A stretch of 7,045 nt of DNA from Chloroflexota bacterium. Lineage in GTDB: Bacteria > Chloroflexota > Dehalococcoidia > Lucifugimonadales > JACPCL1. The notes beneath the pieces were generated by a model that worked only from the letters and a program-made list of their open reading frames with translations, searched no databases and was not told the DNA's origin. The stretch is from contig JACQUH010000022.1 of assembly GCA_016210375.1 (NCBI GenBank), positions 1 through 7,045 of the forward strand, written 5' to 3'. This document shows, piece by piece, positions 1-6,172 of the stretch. Position 1 is the stretch's first letter. The number at the start of each line of letters is the position of its first letter. Made by a program: the position numbers and the translations under genes.

Positions 1-995
1 CCCTCAGGCATGCCGACGAAGTGGACGGCGTGTTGCGCGGCCACCGCTACGGGCAGCGCCTGGGGGTCGTCCATCCCGATGTCCTCGGCGGCCAGGATAA
101 CGATGCGCCGGGCGATGAAGAGGGGGTCTTCGCCGGCCTCTATCATGCGCCCCAGCCAGTAGAGGGCGGCGTCGGGGTCCGAGGCGCGCACGGACTTGAT
201 GAAGGCGGAGATGGTGTCGTAGTGGAGGTCGCCGGCGCGGTCGTACTGCAGCGCCTTGTGCTGAAGGGCGTCCTCCATGGTTGCCAGGGAGACGGTGCGG
301 CTACCGGCGGCGTCGGACTTCGTGGCGGCCACGGCCAGCTCCAGGGCGTTGAGGGCGACCCGGGCATCGCCGTTGGCGGCGGTCAGCAGCAGCTTCCGGG
401 CATCGGGTTCCAGGGAAGCCTCCATGCTGCCCAGGCCGCGCTCGGCGTCGGACAGGGCGCGGCCTACTATCGTCCCGATGTCGTCGTCGGTCAGGGCGTT
501 GAGGGTGAAGACGCGGCTGCGGGAGAGCAGGGGCGCGATGACCTCAAAGGACGGGTTCTCGGTAGTCGCGCCGATGAAGGTGACGGTGCCGTCCTCCACG
601 TGCGGGAGGATAACGTCCTGCTGGGCCTTGTTGAAGCGGTGGATCTCGTCTACGAAGAGGATGGTGCGCTGGCTGGTCATGCCCAGGCGGTCGCGGGCCT
701 CGGTGATGATGCGGCGGAGGTCGGCGACGCCGGCGGTGACGGCGGAGACCTGCTCAAAGTGGGCGTGGGTGACGCCGGCGATGATGAGGGCCAGGGTGGT
801 CTTGCCGGAGCCAGGCGGCCCCCACAGGACCATGGAGGGCACGGCGTCGGCCTCTATGCTGCGGCGCAGGACGCGCCCAGGGCCGACGATGTGCTGCTGG
901 CCCAAGAGCTCGTCAAAGGAGCGGGGGCGCATACGGGCGGCCAGGGGCGCGGTGCGGGCCTGGCGCTGGCGGCGGCTGTGGTCAAAGAGGGTCAT
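1..995 (-). CDS. rarA: Replication-associated recombination protein A (RarA/MgsA), AAA+ ATPase, 3' end missing
   Basis: RarA is a cytoplasmic clamp-loader-like AAA+ ATPase that acts at stalled replication forks and single-stranded gaps. The visible 331 residues begin MTLFDHSRR and carry the family's APLAARMRPRSFDELLGQ segment (residues 16-33), Walker A GPPGSGKTT (59-67), Walker B ILFVDEIHRF (112-121), the sensor-1 region GATTENPSF (142-150), an arginine-finger region SRSRVF (158-163), and a sensor-2 region GDARVALNALE (209-219). The RarA signature GDLHYDTISAFIKSVR is at 255-270. Full-length members are about 420-450 aa, so roughly 100 C-terminal residues lie beyond base 1. The ATG at 995 matches the usual family N-terminus, but no Shine-Dalgarno sequence precedes it. 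Codon use is strongly GC-ending, the native style of this genome. No frameshift or missing motif is seen. Confidence 0.96.
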   Translation of the reverse strand, partial: MTLFDHSRRQRQARTAPLAARMRPRSFDELLGQQHIVGPGRVLRRSIEADAVPSMVLWGPPGSGKTTLALIIAGVTHAHFEQVSAVTAGVADLRRIITEARDRLGMTSQRTILFVDEIHRFNKAQQDVILPHVEDGTVTFIGATTENPSFEVIAPLLSRSRVFTLNALTDDDIGTIVGRALSDAERGLGSMEASLEPDARKLLLTAANGDARVALNALELAVAATKSDAAGSRTVSLATMEDALQHKALQYDRAGDLHYDTISAFIKSVRASDPDAALYWLGRMIEAGEDPLFIARRIVILAAEDIGMDDPQALPVAVAAQHAVHFVGMPE

Positions 996-1014
996 GGCGG
1001 AACAAGTGTACGGC

Positions 1015-1039
1015 GGGGACGGGGGAAAGGGAAGAGGGG
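1015..1039 (+). other. G-quadruplex motif upstream of rarA
   Basis: Four G-runs (1015-1018, 1021-1025, 1029-1031, 1036-1039) are separated by loops of 2, 3 and 4 bases, satisfying the standard G3+N1-7 rule for an intramolecular quadruplex on the plus strand. The plus strand is the template for rarA, whose start lies only 20 bases away. Folding in vivo is inference. Confidence 0.55.
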
Positions 1040-1046
1040 CAGGCGG

Positions 1047-1070
1047 ACATACGGACATACGGACATACGG
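1047..1070. repeat. Three tandem copies of an 8-bp unit
   Basis: ACATACGG is repeated three times without interruption (1047-1054, 1055-1062, 1063-1070) in the rarA leader region. It is a simple tandem repeat of a kind that can change copy number by slippage. No protein-coding meaning is seen. Confidence 0.9.
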
Positions 1071-1185
1071 GCAAAGGGGCAAGAGGGAGCACGATGTGTT
1101 GTGCTGCTATGGGCGGGTGGCGCTACGGCGCTTCCAGGTGTGCGGCTGTGTGTTCGTCTGCCAGCATGGCACGAGGGTAGCAGGC

Positions 1186-1221
1186 GGGGATGGGGGTGGG
1201 TAAGGGGTGGATGGAGGGGGG
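1186..1221 (+). other. G-quadruplex motif between aldolase and rarA
   Basis: G-runs at 1186-1189, 1192-1196, 1198-1200 and 1204-1207 are spaced by loops AT, T and TAA, and a fifth run follows at 1216-1221. Such short loops favour a stable quadruplex. The motif lies directly beside the palindrome at 1225-1252, so the aldolase 3' flank is dense in potential secondary structure. Confidence 0.6.
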
Positions 1222-1224
1222 AGA

Positions 1225-1252
1225 GTAGGGGTGACGCATGGGCCACCCCTAC
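1225..1252. repeat. GTAGGGG...CCCCTAC palindromic repeat, copy 1
   Basis: Perfect 9-base arms GTAGGGGTG (1225-1233) and CACCCCTAC (1244-1252) enclose a 10-base core containing GCATG. The repeat lies 26 bases past the aldolase stop codon on the minus strand. It could form an mRNA 3' hairpin, but no U-tract follows, so it is not a classic intrinsic terminator. Its ends match the copies at 5204, 6173 and 6280. Confidence 0.8.
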
Positions 1253-1278
1253 AGAAAAGGCAAAGGCCTGTTGTGCAT

Positions 1279-2028
1279 CTACCTCTTTATGCTGGACAGG
1301 CCCTTCTGAACTCCGTCTGTGGCCCACCTGGCCCAGGGCACCGTAAAGAACTTGAATCCCTTATCCACATAGAAATCAGGCTCCATGTTGGGCGGGATGA
1401 AGTACATGCCCGGGACCACTCCGTGTCTTTTGCACGCAGCGGCAATTGTGTCCAACCCGCGCTGGTACGTATCGGAGGGATAATCCAATGGCACACCGAG
1501 TTCAATGGAGAGGTCTGATGGGCCAACCAGGAGGACGTCTATCCCGGGAACACTGAGTATCTGGTCTATGTTATCAATGGCTTGTTGCGTCTCAATCATG
1601 GGGATGATCAGGAGCTCCCTGTTCACCATATCCAGATAGCTGCGATAGTCCGTAGTCTCGCCCCATTCACCACGAACACCTGAGTTGCTGCGATCGCCGA
1701 GTGGGGAGTACTTGCACGCCCTTATCATGGCCATGGCCTCTTCCTTTGTGTTGACCATGGGCACAATGAGGCCTCTGGCACCGGCGTCCAGTGCAAAGCA
1801 GATGAGGTCTGCCCGGTTTGCACTCACACGGATGATGGGCGCTGCCTTCTTACCGCGCATGGATTGAATGGCGGGGATTAACTGTTTGACCTCCACGGGG
1901 GAATGCTGGGTGTCAAAAAGCAGGAAATCAAAACCGGTATCAGCCAACATGGCCATATCGCCGGCGGCGGAGCCGGCTGTTCCAATGACGGTCTTTCCAG
2001 ATTTCAAAAGGTCTTTGACAGCGTTCAT
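1279..2028 (-). CDS. HpcH/HpaI aldolase family protein (class II, pyruvate-type)
   Basis: This 249-aa protein belongs to the HpcH/HpaI family: cytoplasmic, divalent-metal-dependent TIM-barrel enzymes that split or join 2-keto-3-deoxy or 4-hydroxy-2-oxo acids with pyruvate or related ketoacids. Family residues are present in order: Asp39 and His42 in FDTQHSP, Arg67 in PIIRVSA, Glu146 in IPMIETQQA (metal ligand), and Asp172 in VGPSDLS (metal ligand). Each sits three positions before the numbering I recall for HpaI (42, 45, 70, 149, 175). Length matches the family. The open frame extends to 2163, but the ATG at 2028 starts MNAVKDLLKSG, the usual family N-terminus, and has GAGG nine bases upstream; the extra 45 codons cover the promoter and palindrome. 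The true substrate cannot be read from sequence. Base composition is less GC-rich than rarA. Confidence 0.93.
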   Translation of the reverse strand: MNAVKDLLKSGKTVIGTAGSAAGDMAMLADTGFDFLLFDTQHSPVEVKQLIPAIQSMRGKKAAPIIRVSANRADLICFALDAGARGLIVPMVNTKEEAMAMIRACKYSPLGDRSNSGVRGEWGETTDYRSYLDMVNRELLIIPMIETQQAIDNIDQILSVPGIDVLLVGPSDLSIELGVPLDYPSDTYQRGLDTIAAACKRHGVVPGMYFIPPNMEPDFYVDKGFKFFTVPWARWATDGVQKGLSSIKR

Positions 2029-2061
2029 CGGATAGAACCTCACGTGTACATTTGCACTGAG

Positions 2062-2080
2062 GGGGTCTGGACCTGACCCC
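2062..2080 (-). other. Hairpin in the aldolase 5' leader
   Basis: GGGGTC (2062-2067) and GACCCC (2075-2080) pair around a 7-base loop. The structure lies between the promoter and the ribosome binding site of the aldolase gene, so it would be present in the leader RNA. No T-tract follows and no riboswitch class is recognised. Confidence 0.45.
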
Positions 2081-2086
2081 GCTGGC

Positions 2087-2104
2087 CAAGCCAAATTTGG
2101 CTTG
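2087..2104. promoter_or_regulatory. Perfect 18-bp palindrome at the predicted start of aldolase transcription (putative operator)
   Basis: CAAGCCAAATTTGGCTTG is its own reverse complement over all 18 bases. On the minus strand it begins nine bases after the -10 box, so it should cover roughly +2 to +20. That is a typical site for a dimeric repressor to block initiation. Many sugar-acid and aromatic-acid aldolase genes are controlled by GntR, IclR or LacI-type regulators, but no regulator gene is in the window, so the binding protein is unknown. Confidence 0.6.
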
Positions 2105-2113
2105 ACGCTGGTG

Positions 2114-2142
2114 ACTATACCGGAAAGCTTCATCAATGACAA
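2114..2142 (-). promoter_or_regulatory. Sigma70-type promoter of the aldolase gene
   Basis: On the minus strand, TTGTCA (2137-2142, 5 of 6 matches to the -35 consensus) and TATAGT (2114-2119, 5 of 6 to the -10 consensus) are separated by exactly 17 bases. The predicted start point near 2107 gives a leader of about 80 bases containing the palindrome and the hairpin. This supports the aldolase start at 2028 over 2163. Confidence 0.75.
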
Positions 2143-2583
2143 GAGGCACACTGGGGGGACCATGGCTTTCCGCCATAGCCTCCCTCCGCTTCATGGGCCA
2201 CAAGAGCGGAGGCGCATTTTCTCGCGGCACCGAAGGAGGGGCACCGGCCATGAATGCCCTGGGTTCAGGGAAGGGAGGGGGTGGCAGCTATGGCTACCGG
2301 AAACGCGGAGTTCCGAAAGCATGAGACACTCGAGGTGAAAGCTGGGGTGGGAAAGGACACCCCCCCGCACCATGCCTGTAGCCGCCGGCCCCCGTTGCTC
2401 TCAGGCGGTATGTGGGCGTACGGCTGGGCGTAGGGACGGGCATGCTGCGCCCCTCTATGGGGTGAAAGGCGCTGGATTGGAGCAACGATGGTGTACATAG
2501 GACTAGGGTAGCAGGAGGGGGTGGGGGCAGGAAGGAGAGTTTGAAGCCGACCTGGTCTAGGGGCTCGGGTTTTCGCCCTTCTT
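2143..2583. other. Non-coding stretch with a G-quadruplex motif and a possible decayed palindrome
   Basis: No convincing gene is seen; short open frames on both strands have low-complexity, proline- or glycine-rich translations. A plus-strand quadruplex motif lies at 2261-2281 (G-runs 2261-2263, 2268-2270, 2273-2275, 2277-2281; loops of 4, 2 and 1). A small hairpin, GGGGTG (2344-2349) with CACCCC (2358-2363), follows. At 2430-2456 a GTAGGGAC...GCGCCCCTCT segment around GCATGC resembles the palindromic repeat family but with several mismatches, so it may be a decayed copy. G-rich runs continue to about 2536. Confidence 0.5.
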
Positions 2584-2727
2584 TCAGACCGCCTCTGTGA
2601 GGTTTTCCTTGAGTTGTGGAGGGAGGTCATTGGCCAGGGAGAGGAGTCTCTCCCGCAAGGTCTCCAGGTCAGCCACCCTCTTCCGGTCGCCAGACAGAAG
2701 CAAGAACAGGCCAAGCAACGCCAGCAA
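2584..2727 (-). CDS. Possible 47-aa single-helix membrane peptide, start uncertain
   Basis: The minus-strand frame from 2757 down to the TGA at 2584-2586 reads as plausible protein: a hydrophobic segment LLALLGLFLLL, then a charged amphipathic helix (DRKRVADLETLRERLLSL), then a short acidic tail ending LTEAV. This resembles a membrane anchor with a cytoplasmic coiled coil. The frame starts after a TAA at 2758-2760, and its first codons overlap the end of the upstream 546-aa gene in the -1 frame. There is no ATG or GTG; the TTG at 2727 is the best start and lacks a Shine-Dalgarno sequence. It could be a coupled small gene, the product of ribosomal -1 slippage from the upstream gene (no slippery heptamer is seen), or a remnant. 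I do not recognise a family. Confidence 0.35.
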   Translation of the reverse strand: MLALLGLFLLLSGDRKRVADLETLRERLLSLANDLPPQLKENLTEAV

Positions 2728-2744
2728 GGAGGAAGGGTCCAGAG

Positions 2745-4385
2745 TCAGAGCTTCGGCTTATTCGGGTCCGTTGACAGCAAGTCAACCACCATTGATTTGA
2801 GCGCGAAGTCAAGGTGGTTAACAAGGAGGCCGAAGGGACTCCTTAGCCGATTGGCGTTTGATCTAAACAATGGAGTGGGATCCTTGCAGTACTCGACCAA
2901 AGGCATGTCTTTCCCTAAGATTGCAGGTACTTGGCCTATGATCTTGCCGTAGTGATACTGCTCAACAAGTACGTGATCGTCAACACGGAGAACAAAACAG
3001 GCAGGAGCAGATTTGTAAAGCCTCACTTTGATTTTCCCCCTCCAACCTCCCTCATTTGCAAACTGCTGAACGATCCCCTTGATAGTAGAGATCGTTCTCA
3101 TTGTATCCTGGTACAGCACTGAACCTTCGTGGCCTTTTCCATCGATGTATTCATCGTAGACTTCGTTCGGGTGCGCGAACAATTGCTCCCTGTATGACCG
3201 GTATCGTGCCTGTTCGCAGTCGGGGTCAAGTAACAGTATTTCTATGTCTACGTTCTCGTTTCTAACAAGGGAATACAGTGCCGAAAATAGTTCTCCGGGC
3301 GTAAAAAATGACGAGAGAGAGATTCCCTGGATAGAAACTTTGTCTTTGGCCTTCTGCAACAAGTGCACCATGCGATCATGTGCTGTTTTTGGGTTCGTGT
3401 AGATATTCACGGTGCCGCACTGGTTGAGCCCCTCGTCGGTTCCGACCACAGAGTGTTCTAGGTAATCCGCCACAGATATTGACGCGTTCTCCCAAATCCA
3501 TTCGAAGTGCTGCTTCATCTCGTCATGGTACGGGTAGGCAGTGTCCGAGACGTCGGACTTTAGAAACTTCAAGACTGGCATCGGCGTCCGGTTGTCACGT
3601 CTTGACCAAAAGTGGTATTGCTGGACGTAGCAAACAGAATCGGTCCAGCATAGGAAAAGAAGCGGTGGCAGGCGGTACAAGCGACACTCCAGGGTGACGT
3701 GAGTGGTCTTGCTCTTGTCGGCTGCCGTTGATTCCAAGCGGTAAAGAGCCCTCGCCGCACCCTCGACATCCTGCGTGAGATGTACCACAGGGCCACCTTG
3801 TTGCCGCTTCTCGGCTTCTTCGCGGAGCTTCGCTCCGAAACATGCAGGGTCGATGATCAGGACCCGTATGTCTAGCCCGCGGTCAGGATGGGCGATTGCT
3901 TTCGCCCCTGCAATATAGTCCTGGATCTGACTCCACACTTTGACCAGGTTAACGTCCATGCCCATTACGAAATCGTTCAGTGAAATGCCTATCAGTCGGA
4001 TCTGGGAGTTGTCGGCATTGGTCAGGTCTCTTGTGATATCCACGGCAGCCTCGTCGCGACCGGAATAGACCTGCTCGATTCCGCTTCGGTCCATTGCGAC
4101 CAGGGATTTGGAGGTCTGCACTAAGGATCTGGTTTGCTCGCCGATGTCGCAGCGAACAGTCTTGATCAGGTGATCCAGGGCCTGCTCTGAGTGCATGGCG
4201 AGAAAAAGCCTATCTAGGACATGAACCCCCATAACTGCTGTCAGAGTCAAGAGCAGGTGTAGGTAAAGATCAGCTATTTGCAGCACAAGGGGTCCGAAGA
4301 CATAGAGAATCAGGGGTATCAGAAAAAGGACAGCGGATAGCCAGTATCGCTTGAATCTGCTACCGAAGCCAGAAATAAGTGACAT
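2745..4385 (-). CDS. Membrane-anchored protein with two tandem degenerate phospholipase-D-like domains
   Basis: A 546-aa protein of no named function. Residues 14-32 and about 35-58 are hydrophobic helices with a very short turn, anchoring the N-terminus in the membrane. A polar linker to about 105 follows. Two homologous units come next. Unit 1 (about 103-300) has IRLIGISLNDF, DIRVLIIDP, CRLYRLPP and VQQYHFW. Unit 2 (about 323-515) has VSIQGISLSSF, DIEILLLDP, VRLYKSAP and VEQYHYG. This strand order resembles phospholipase-D-like folds and, from memory, the DUF5919-type domains attached to some bacterial regulators. The HxKxxxxD catalytic motif is absent in both units; only the Tyr-His of QYH is shared. 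Binding or sensing, or an altered active site, is therefore more likely than classic PLD activity. ATG 4385 is preferred over GTG 4391 because a GGGGGTGG tract sits five bases upstream. The gene is visibly less GC-rich than rarA, suggesting transfer. Confidence 0.72.
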   Translation of the reverse strand: MSLISGFGSRFKRYWLSAVLFLIPLILYVFGPLVLQIADLYLHLLLTLTAVMGVHVLDRLFLAMHSEQALDHLIKTVRCDIGEQTRSLVQTSKSLVAMDRSGIEQVYSGRDEAAVDITRDLTNADNSQIRLIGISLNDFVMGMDVNLVKVWSQIQDYIAGAKAIAHPDRGLDIRVLIIDPACFGAKLREEAEKRQQGGPVVHLTQDVEGAARALYRLESTAADKSKTTHVTLECRLYRLPPLLFLCWTDSVCYVQQYHFWSRRDNRTPMPVLKFLKSDVSDTAYPYHDEMKQHFEWIWENASISVADYLEHSVVGTDEGLNQCGTVNIYTNPKTAHDRMVHLLQKAKDKVSIQGISLSSFFTPGELFSALYSLVRNENVDIEILLLDPDCEQARYRSYREQLFAHPNEVYDEYIDGKGHEGSVLYQDTMRTISTIKGIVQQFANEGGWRGKIKVRLYKSAPACFVLRVDDHVLVEQYHYGKIIGQVPAILGKDMPLVEYCKDPTPLFRSNANRLRSPFGLLVNHLDFALKSMVVDLLSTDPNKPKL

Positions 4386-4492
4386 GCCCACCCCCTACTG
4401 CCCGAGATGTCCTTGCCCCAAGACTTGAGAGCTATTGTCAAATCTGGTATATGGGCGGTCAGGCGGCGATCACCACCAAACCGAAGCAGGGC

Positions 4493-5053
4493 CTACACTA
4501 GCATGTCGTCTATGGCGAAGCTGACCTCTGGGAAGGCGGCGGGGGTCAGGGCATCGCCTGAATAGGCGTGGCGTATTTCCAGGTAGCCGTTGGGGGAAGG
4601 CGAGCGGTAGGCTTCCACCCGGCGGGCCGCCAGGTCCAGGAGCCACACCTCCGGGACACTGGCGCGGGCATAGAGGAGCAGCTTGATGTCGCGGTCGTAA
4701 GCAAGGGTTGAGTCAGAGACCTCTAGGAGCAAGAAAATATCGGCGGGGGTAGGGTGAGCAGAGACGTAACGGTCTGACCTGGGGCGCAAGATTGAGACAT
4801 CGGGCTGGGGCTCTGAATGCTCGCTGGCCTGGATGGGGTCTTGTATGCCTATGACAACCCGACCACCCAGTTGCGTGGCAAACAGGTGATTCAAGCCTTT
4901 GACGCAAGCTGCATGACGTGAACCTATAGGCGCCATTTCTATAATCTCTCCACAGATCAGCTCTACACGGTCGTCCTCGGTAAGAATGCCGGCTTCAACC
5001 ATCTTGTGGTAGTCGTCAACGGTAAAGGCGCGTCGTTGTAGCTGCACGGCCAT
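4493..5053 (-). CDS. Uma2-family PD-(D/E)xK endonuclease-like protein
   Basis: This 186-aa protein matches the Uma2 (DUF820) family, restriction-endonuclease-fold proteins abundant in Cyanobacteria, Chloroflexota and Deinococcota, whose biological role is unsettled. Recognisable parts are the N-terminal FTVDDYHKMVEAGILTEDDR (10-29), ELICGEIIEM (31-40), EPQPDVSIL (81-89) with Asp85, LLLEVSDST (108-116) with Glu111, DIKLLLYARASVPEVWLLD (122-140) with Lys124, and the C-terminal SGDALTP--FPEVSFAIDDML region. Asp, Glu and Lys are all in place, so the catalytic core looks intact. The open frame extends to 5149, but ATG 5053 is chosen: it has an AAGGAAGG tract six bases upstream, gives the usual family N-terminus, and leaves a consensus -10 box just upstream. 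The longer version would translate a decayed mutS2 tail. No partner modification gene is present. Confidence 0.92.
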   Translation of the reverse strand: MAVQLQRRAFTVDDYHKMVEAGILTEDDRVELICGEIIEMAPIGSRHAACVKGLNHLFATQLGGRVVIGIQDPIQASEHSEPQPDVSILRPRSDRYVSAHPTPADIFLLLEVSDSTLAYDRDIKLLLYARASVPEVWLLDLAARRVEAYRSPSPNGYLEIRHAYSGDALTPAAFPEVSFAIDDMLV

Positions 5054-5087
5054 GGGCTGCCTTCCTTGCCGCAAGAGATGCAGGGCT

Positions 5088-5116
5088 ATTATAGAGCAAT
5101 CTGGCCGCCATGTTGG
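5088..5116 (-). promoter_or_regulatory. Promoter of the Uma2 gene
   Basis: A perfect TATAAT (minus strand, 5088-5093) lies 34 bases before the Uma2 ATG. The hexamer 17 bases upstream, CCAACA (5111-5116), matches the -35 consensus at only three positions, so the promoter is strong at -10 but weak at -35. The predicted start near 5081 leaves a leader of about 28 bases carrying the ribosome binding site. Confidence 0.55.
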
Positions 5117-5125
5117 CGCGCACGT

Positions 5126-5175
5126 TTGCCCGCGCGCCAGCGCCGCCACGTCACGCCGGCGTTGCCCTCGCCGGG
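5126..5175 (-). pseudogene. Decayed copy of a MutS2 C-terminal tail (copy A)
   Basis: Read on the minus strand, this segment gives PGEGNAGVT and, after a one-base deletion, VAALARGQ. It parallels PGEGDAGVTVMELARGE at 6216-6272 and PGDGDAGVTVVEL in the mutS2 gene at the right edge. The 27 bases at 5150-5176 match those at 6241-6267 at 26 positions. It is too short to function and lies between the palindrome at 5204 and the Uma2 promoter. The family consensus near the MutS2 C-terminus (GxG-GVTVVEL) identifies the source. Confidence 0.7.
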
Positions 5176-5203
5176 GGCCGGCGGGCGTCAGGAGCGCACG
5201 AGG

Positions 5204-5234
5204 GTAGGGGCGCGATACATCGCGCCCTGCCTAC
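5204..5234. repeat. GTAGGGGC palindromic repeat, copy 2, overlapping a stop codon
   Basis: GTAGGGGCGCGAT (5204-5216) faces ATCGCGCCC (5219-5227), followed by TG and CCTAC; the inner nine-base arms are perfect around a 2-base centre. The repeat includes the TAG stop (5231-5233) of the four-helix protein gene, so the gene's end was probably set, or replaced, by the element. On the minus strand it would form a strong hairpin at the mRNA 3' end. Confidence 0.8.
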
Positions 5235-6112
5235 GTTGCCTTCACGATGAGCTCCTGGCTCACAGCAGGGTTGCTCACCAGCCGGAACCTCAGGGTCACG
5301 GAGTCTTCTGCGGCGGCGCCACGCACGTATTCAAACTCCCCAAACCGCGTCTGCTTCAGGGTGCCGTCCGAGTCACCCTGGGGAGGGTCCCAGGTGACTG
5401 CCTCGCCAATGGGCGATGTGGCAACGGTGATAGGCAAGCTTGCTCCTGCCCTGGCCAGGCTCACGGGCGAGTCTGGCTTCATGATCCGGAGGGCAGCCTG
5501 CCCTCCCCCACCCTGGGCTGTGACGACGGCCTTGCTGCCGAAGTAGAAGGCGGCGACGGCCGTCACCAGGGTGATGAGGGCCGTCAGCATCTGCTGCGCG
5601 AAGTCCTGGCTCGCCTGACTCTGCTCAACCCTGGTCTCAACATCATAGAGGGTAGGGTCCCCCTCTTTTTTCGGCTCAATCGGCTTTTGAGAGATGATCT
5701 GGTCTCTGGGAATGGCGTCTAGCTGGGCCTGTGTTATGGCGATGAACTGTTTGGTGCTCACTGTAGCGAGACTGGAGTACAGGAACACTGCTGAGATGGT
5801 AAAGATGACGATGAGGCTCAGGGCGATGACGGAACGGACGCTTCCCTCGGGCAGCCCCAGGGCGTGACTCTTGTCTTGCAGATTGAGGGCGGAGTAGGCG
5901 ACCGCCACCGCGCTGAGCGTCGCCAGCAGGGCGACAACGCCGGCGACAGTGAGGATAGGCAAGAGGATTTCGGGCCTGTCCGGAGCCTTCGGGATCCAGA
6001 GCACGACGCCTACCACCGTGCCCGCGACCCCTATGATACCGATAAGCGCCAGAGAGAACGCTACCCACCAGTTCCTGCCATCAGCCGCTATCCAACTCCT
6101 GCCTCTAAACAT
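5231..6112 (-). CDS. Four-helix integral membrane protein with a C-terminal beta-rich domain, function unknown
   Basis: This 293-aa protein is not assigned to a named function. Predicted membrane helices are at about 16-40, 49-76, 94-115 and 174-193. Between helices 2 and 3 is LGLPEGSVRSVIAL (86-99), and helix 4 ends FYFGSKAV (189-196); from memory both resemble recurring motifs in bacterial membrane proteins of unknown role. The loop between helices 3 and 4 is polar, about 58 residues, and charged near its end. After a Gly-rich linker (201-204), residues about 207-293 look like an Ig-like beta sandwich (SLPITVATSPIGEAVTWDP..., SVTLRFRLVSN). ATG 6112 is chosen over the frame's first ATG at 6187 because AGGAGG lies five bases upstream and because 6187 falls inside a palindromic repeat. 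The stop codon lies in another copy of that repeat. No clear promoter is seen. Confidence 0.88.
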   Translation of the reverse strand: MFRGRSWIAADGRNWWVAFSLALIGIIGVAGTVVGVVLWIPKAPDRPEILLPILTVAGVVALLATLSAVAVAYSALNLQDKSHALGLPEGSVRSVIALSLIVIFTISAVFLYSSLATVSTKQFIAITQAQLDAIPRDQIISQKPIEPKKEGDPTLYDVETRVEQSQASQDFAQQMLTALITLVTAVAAFYFGSKAVVTAQGGGGQAALRIMKPDSPVSLARAGASLPITVATSPIGEAVTWDPPQGDSDGTLKQTRFGEFEYVRGAAAEDSVTLRFRLVSNPAVSQELIVKAT

Positions 6113-6172
6113 AGGTCCCTCCTTGTATGCCCACCCTTTTGCCTCTGGACGGGGCGCCTGATAGATGCTGGA

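Noticed and set aside
1047..1070. Possible CRISPR-like repeat
   Set aside because: Units are 8 bp, contiguous and without spacers; this is a simple tandem repeat.
21..1346. Long plus-strand open frame of 441 codons
   Set aside because: It runs antisense to rarA, has a Gly/Asp/Val-rich translation typical of the reverse of GC-rich codons, and matches nothing; the minus strand encodes a complete set of RarA motifs.
2029..2163. N-terminal extension of the aldolase to 2163
   Set aside because: The promoter, palindrome and hairpin occupy this stretch, and aldolase family members begin at the equivalent of 2028.
2136..2324. Small plus-strand gene in the gap upstream of the aldolase
   Set aside because: The translation is Gly-rich and low-complexity, spans a quadruplex motif, and has no ribosome binding site or recognisable domain.
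2745..4385. Active phospholipase D / cardiolipin synthase
   Set aside because: No HxKxxxxD motif is found in either unit; only the strand pattern and a Tyr-His pair are shared.
4386..4397. CCCCCTAC half-palindrome just upstream of the PLD-like gene as a fifth repeat copy
   Set aside because: Only one arm is present with no matching partner; chance occurrence is likely, and it doubles as the gene's ribosome binding region.
4436..4441. Perfect TTGACA upstream of the PLD-like gene (minus strand)
   Set aside because: No acceptable -10 hexamer lies 16-18 bases downstream, so I did not call a promoter; the gene's promoter remains unidentified.
5054..5149. N-terminal extension of the Uma2 gene to 5149
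   Set aside because: A consensus -10 box lies inside it, the added residues are a mutS2-tail remnant (VAALARGQ) plus leader, and the ATG at 5053 has a good ribosome binding site.
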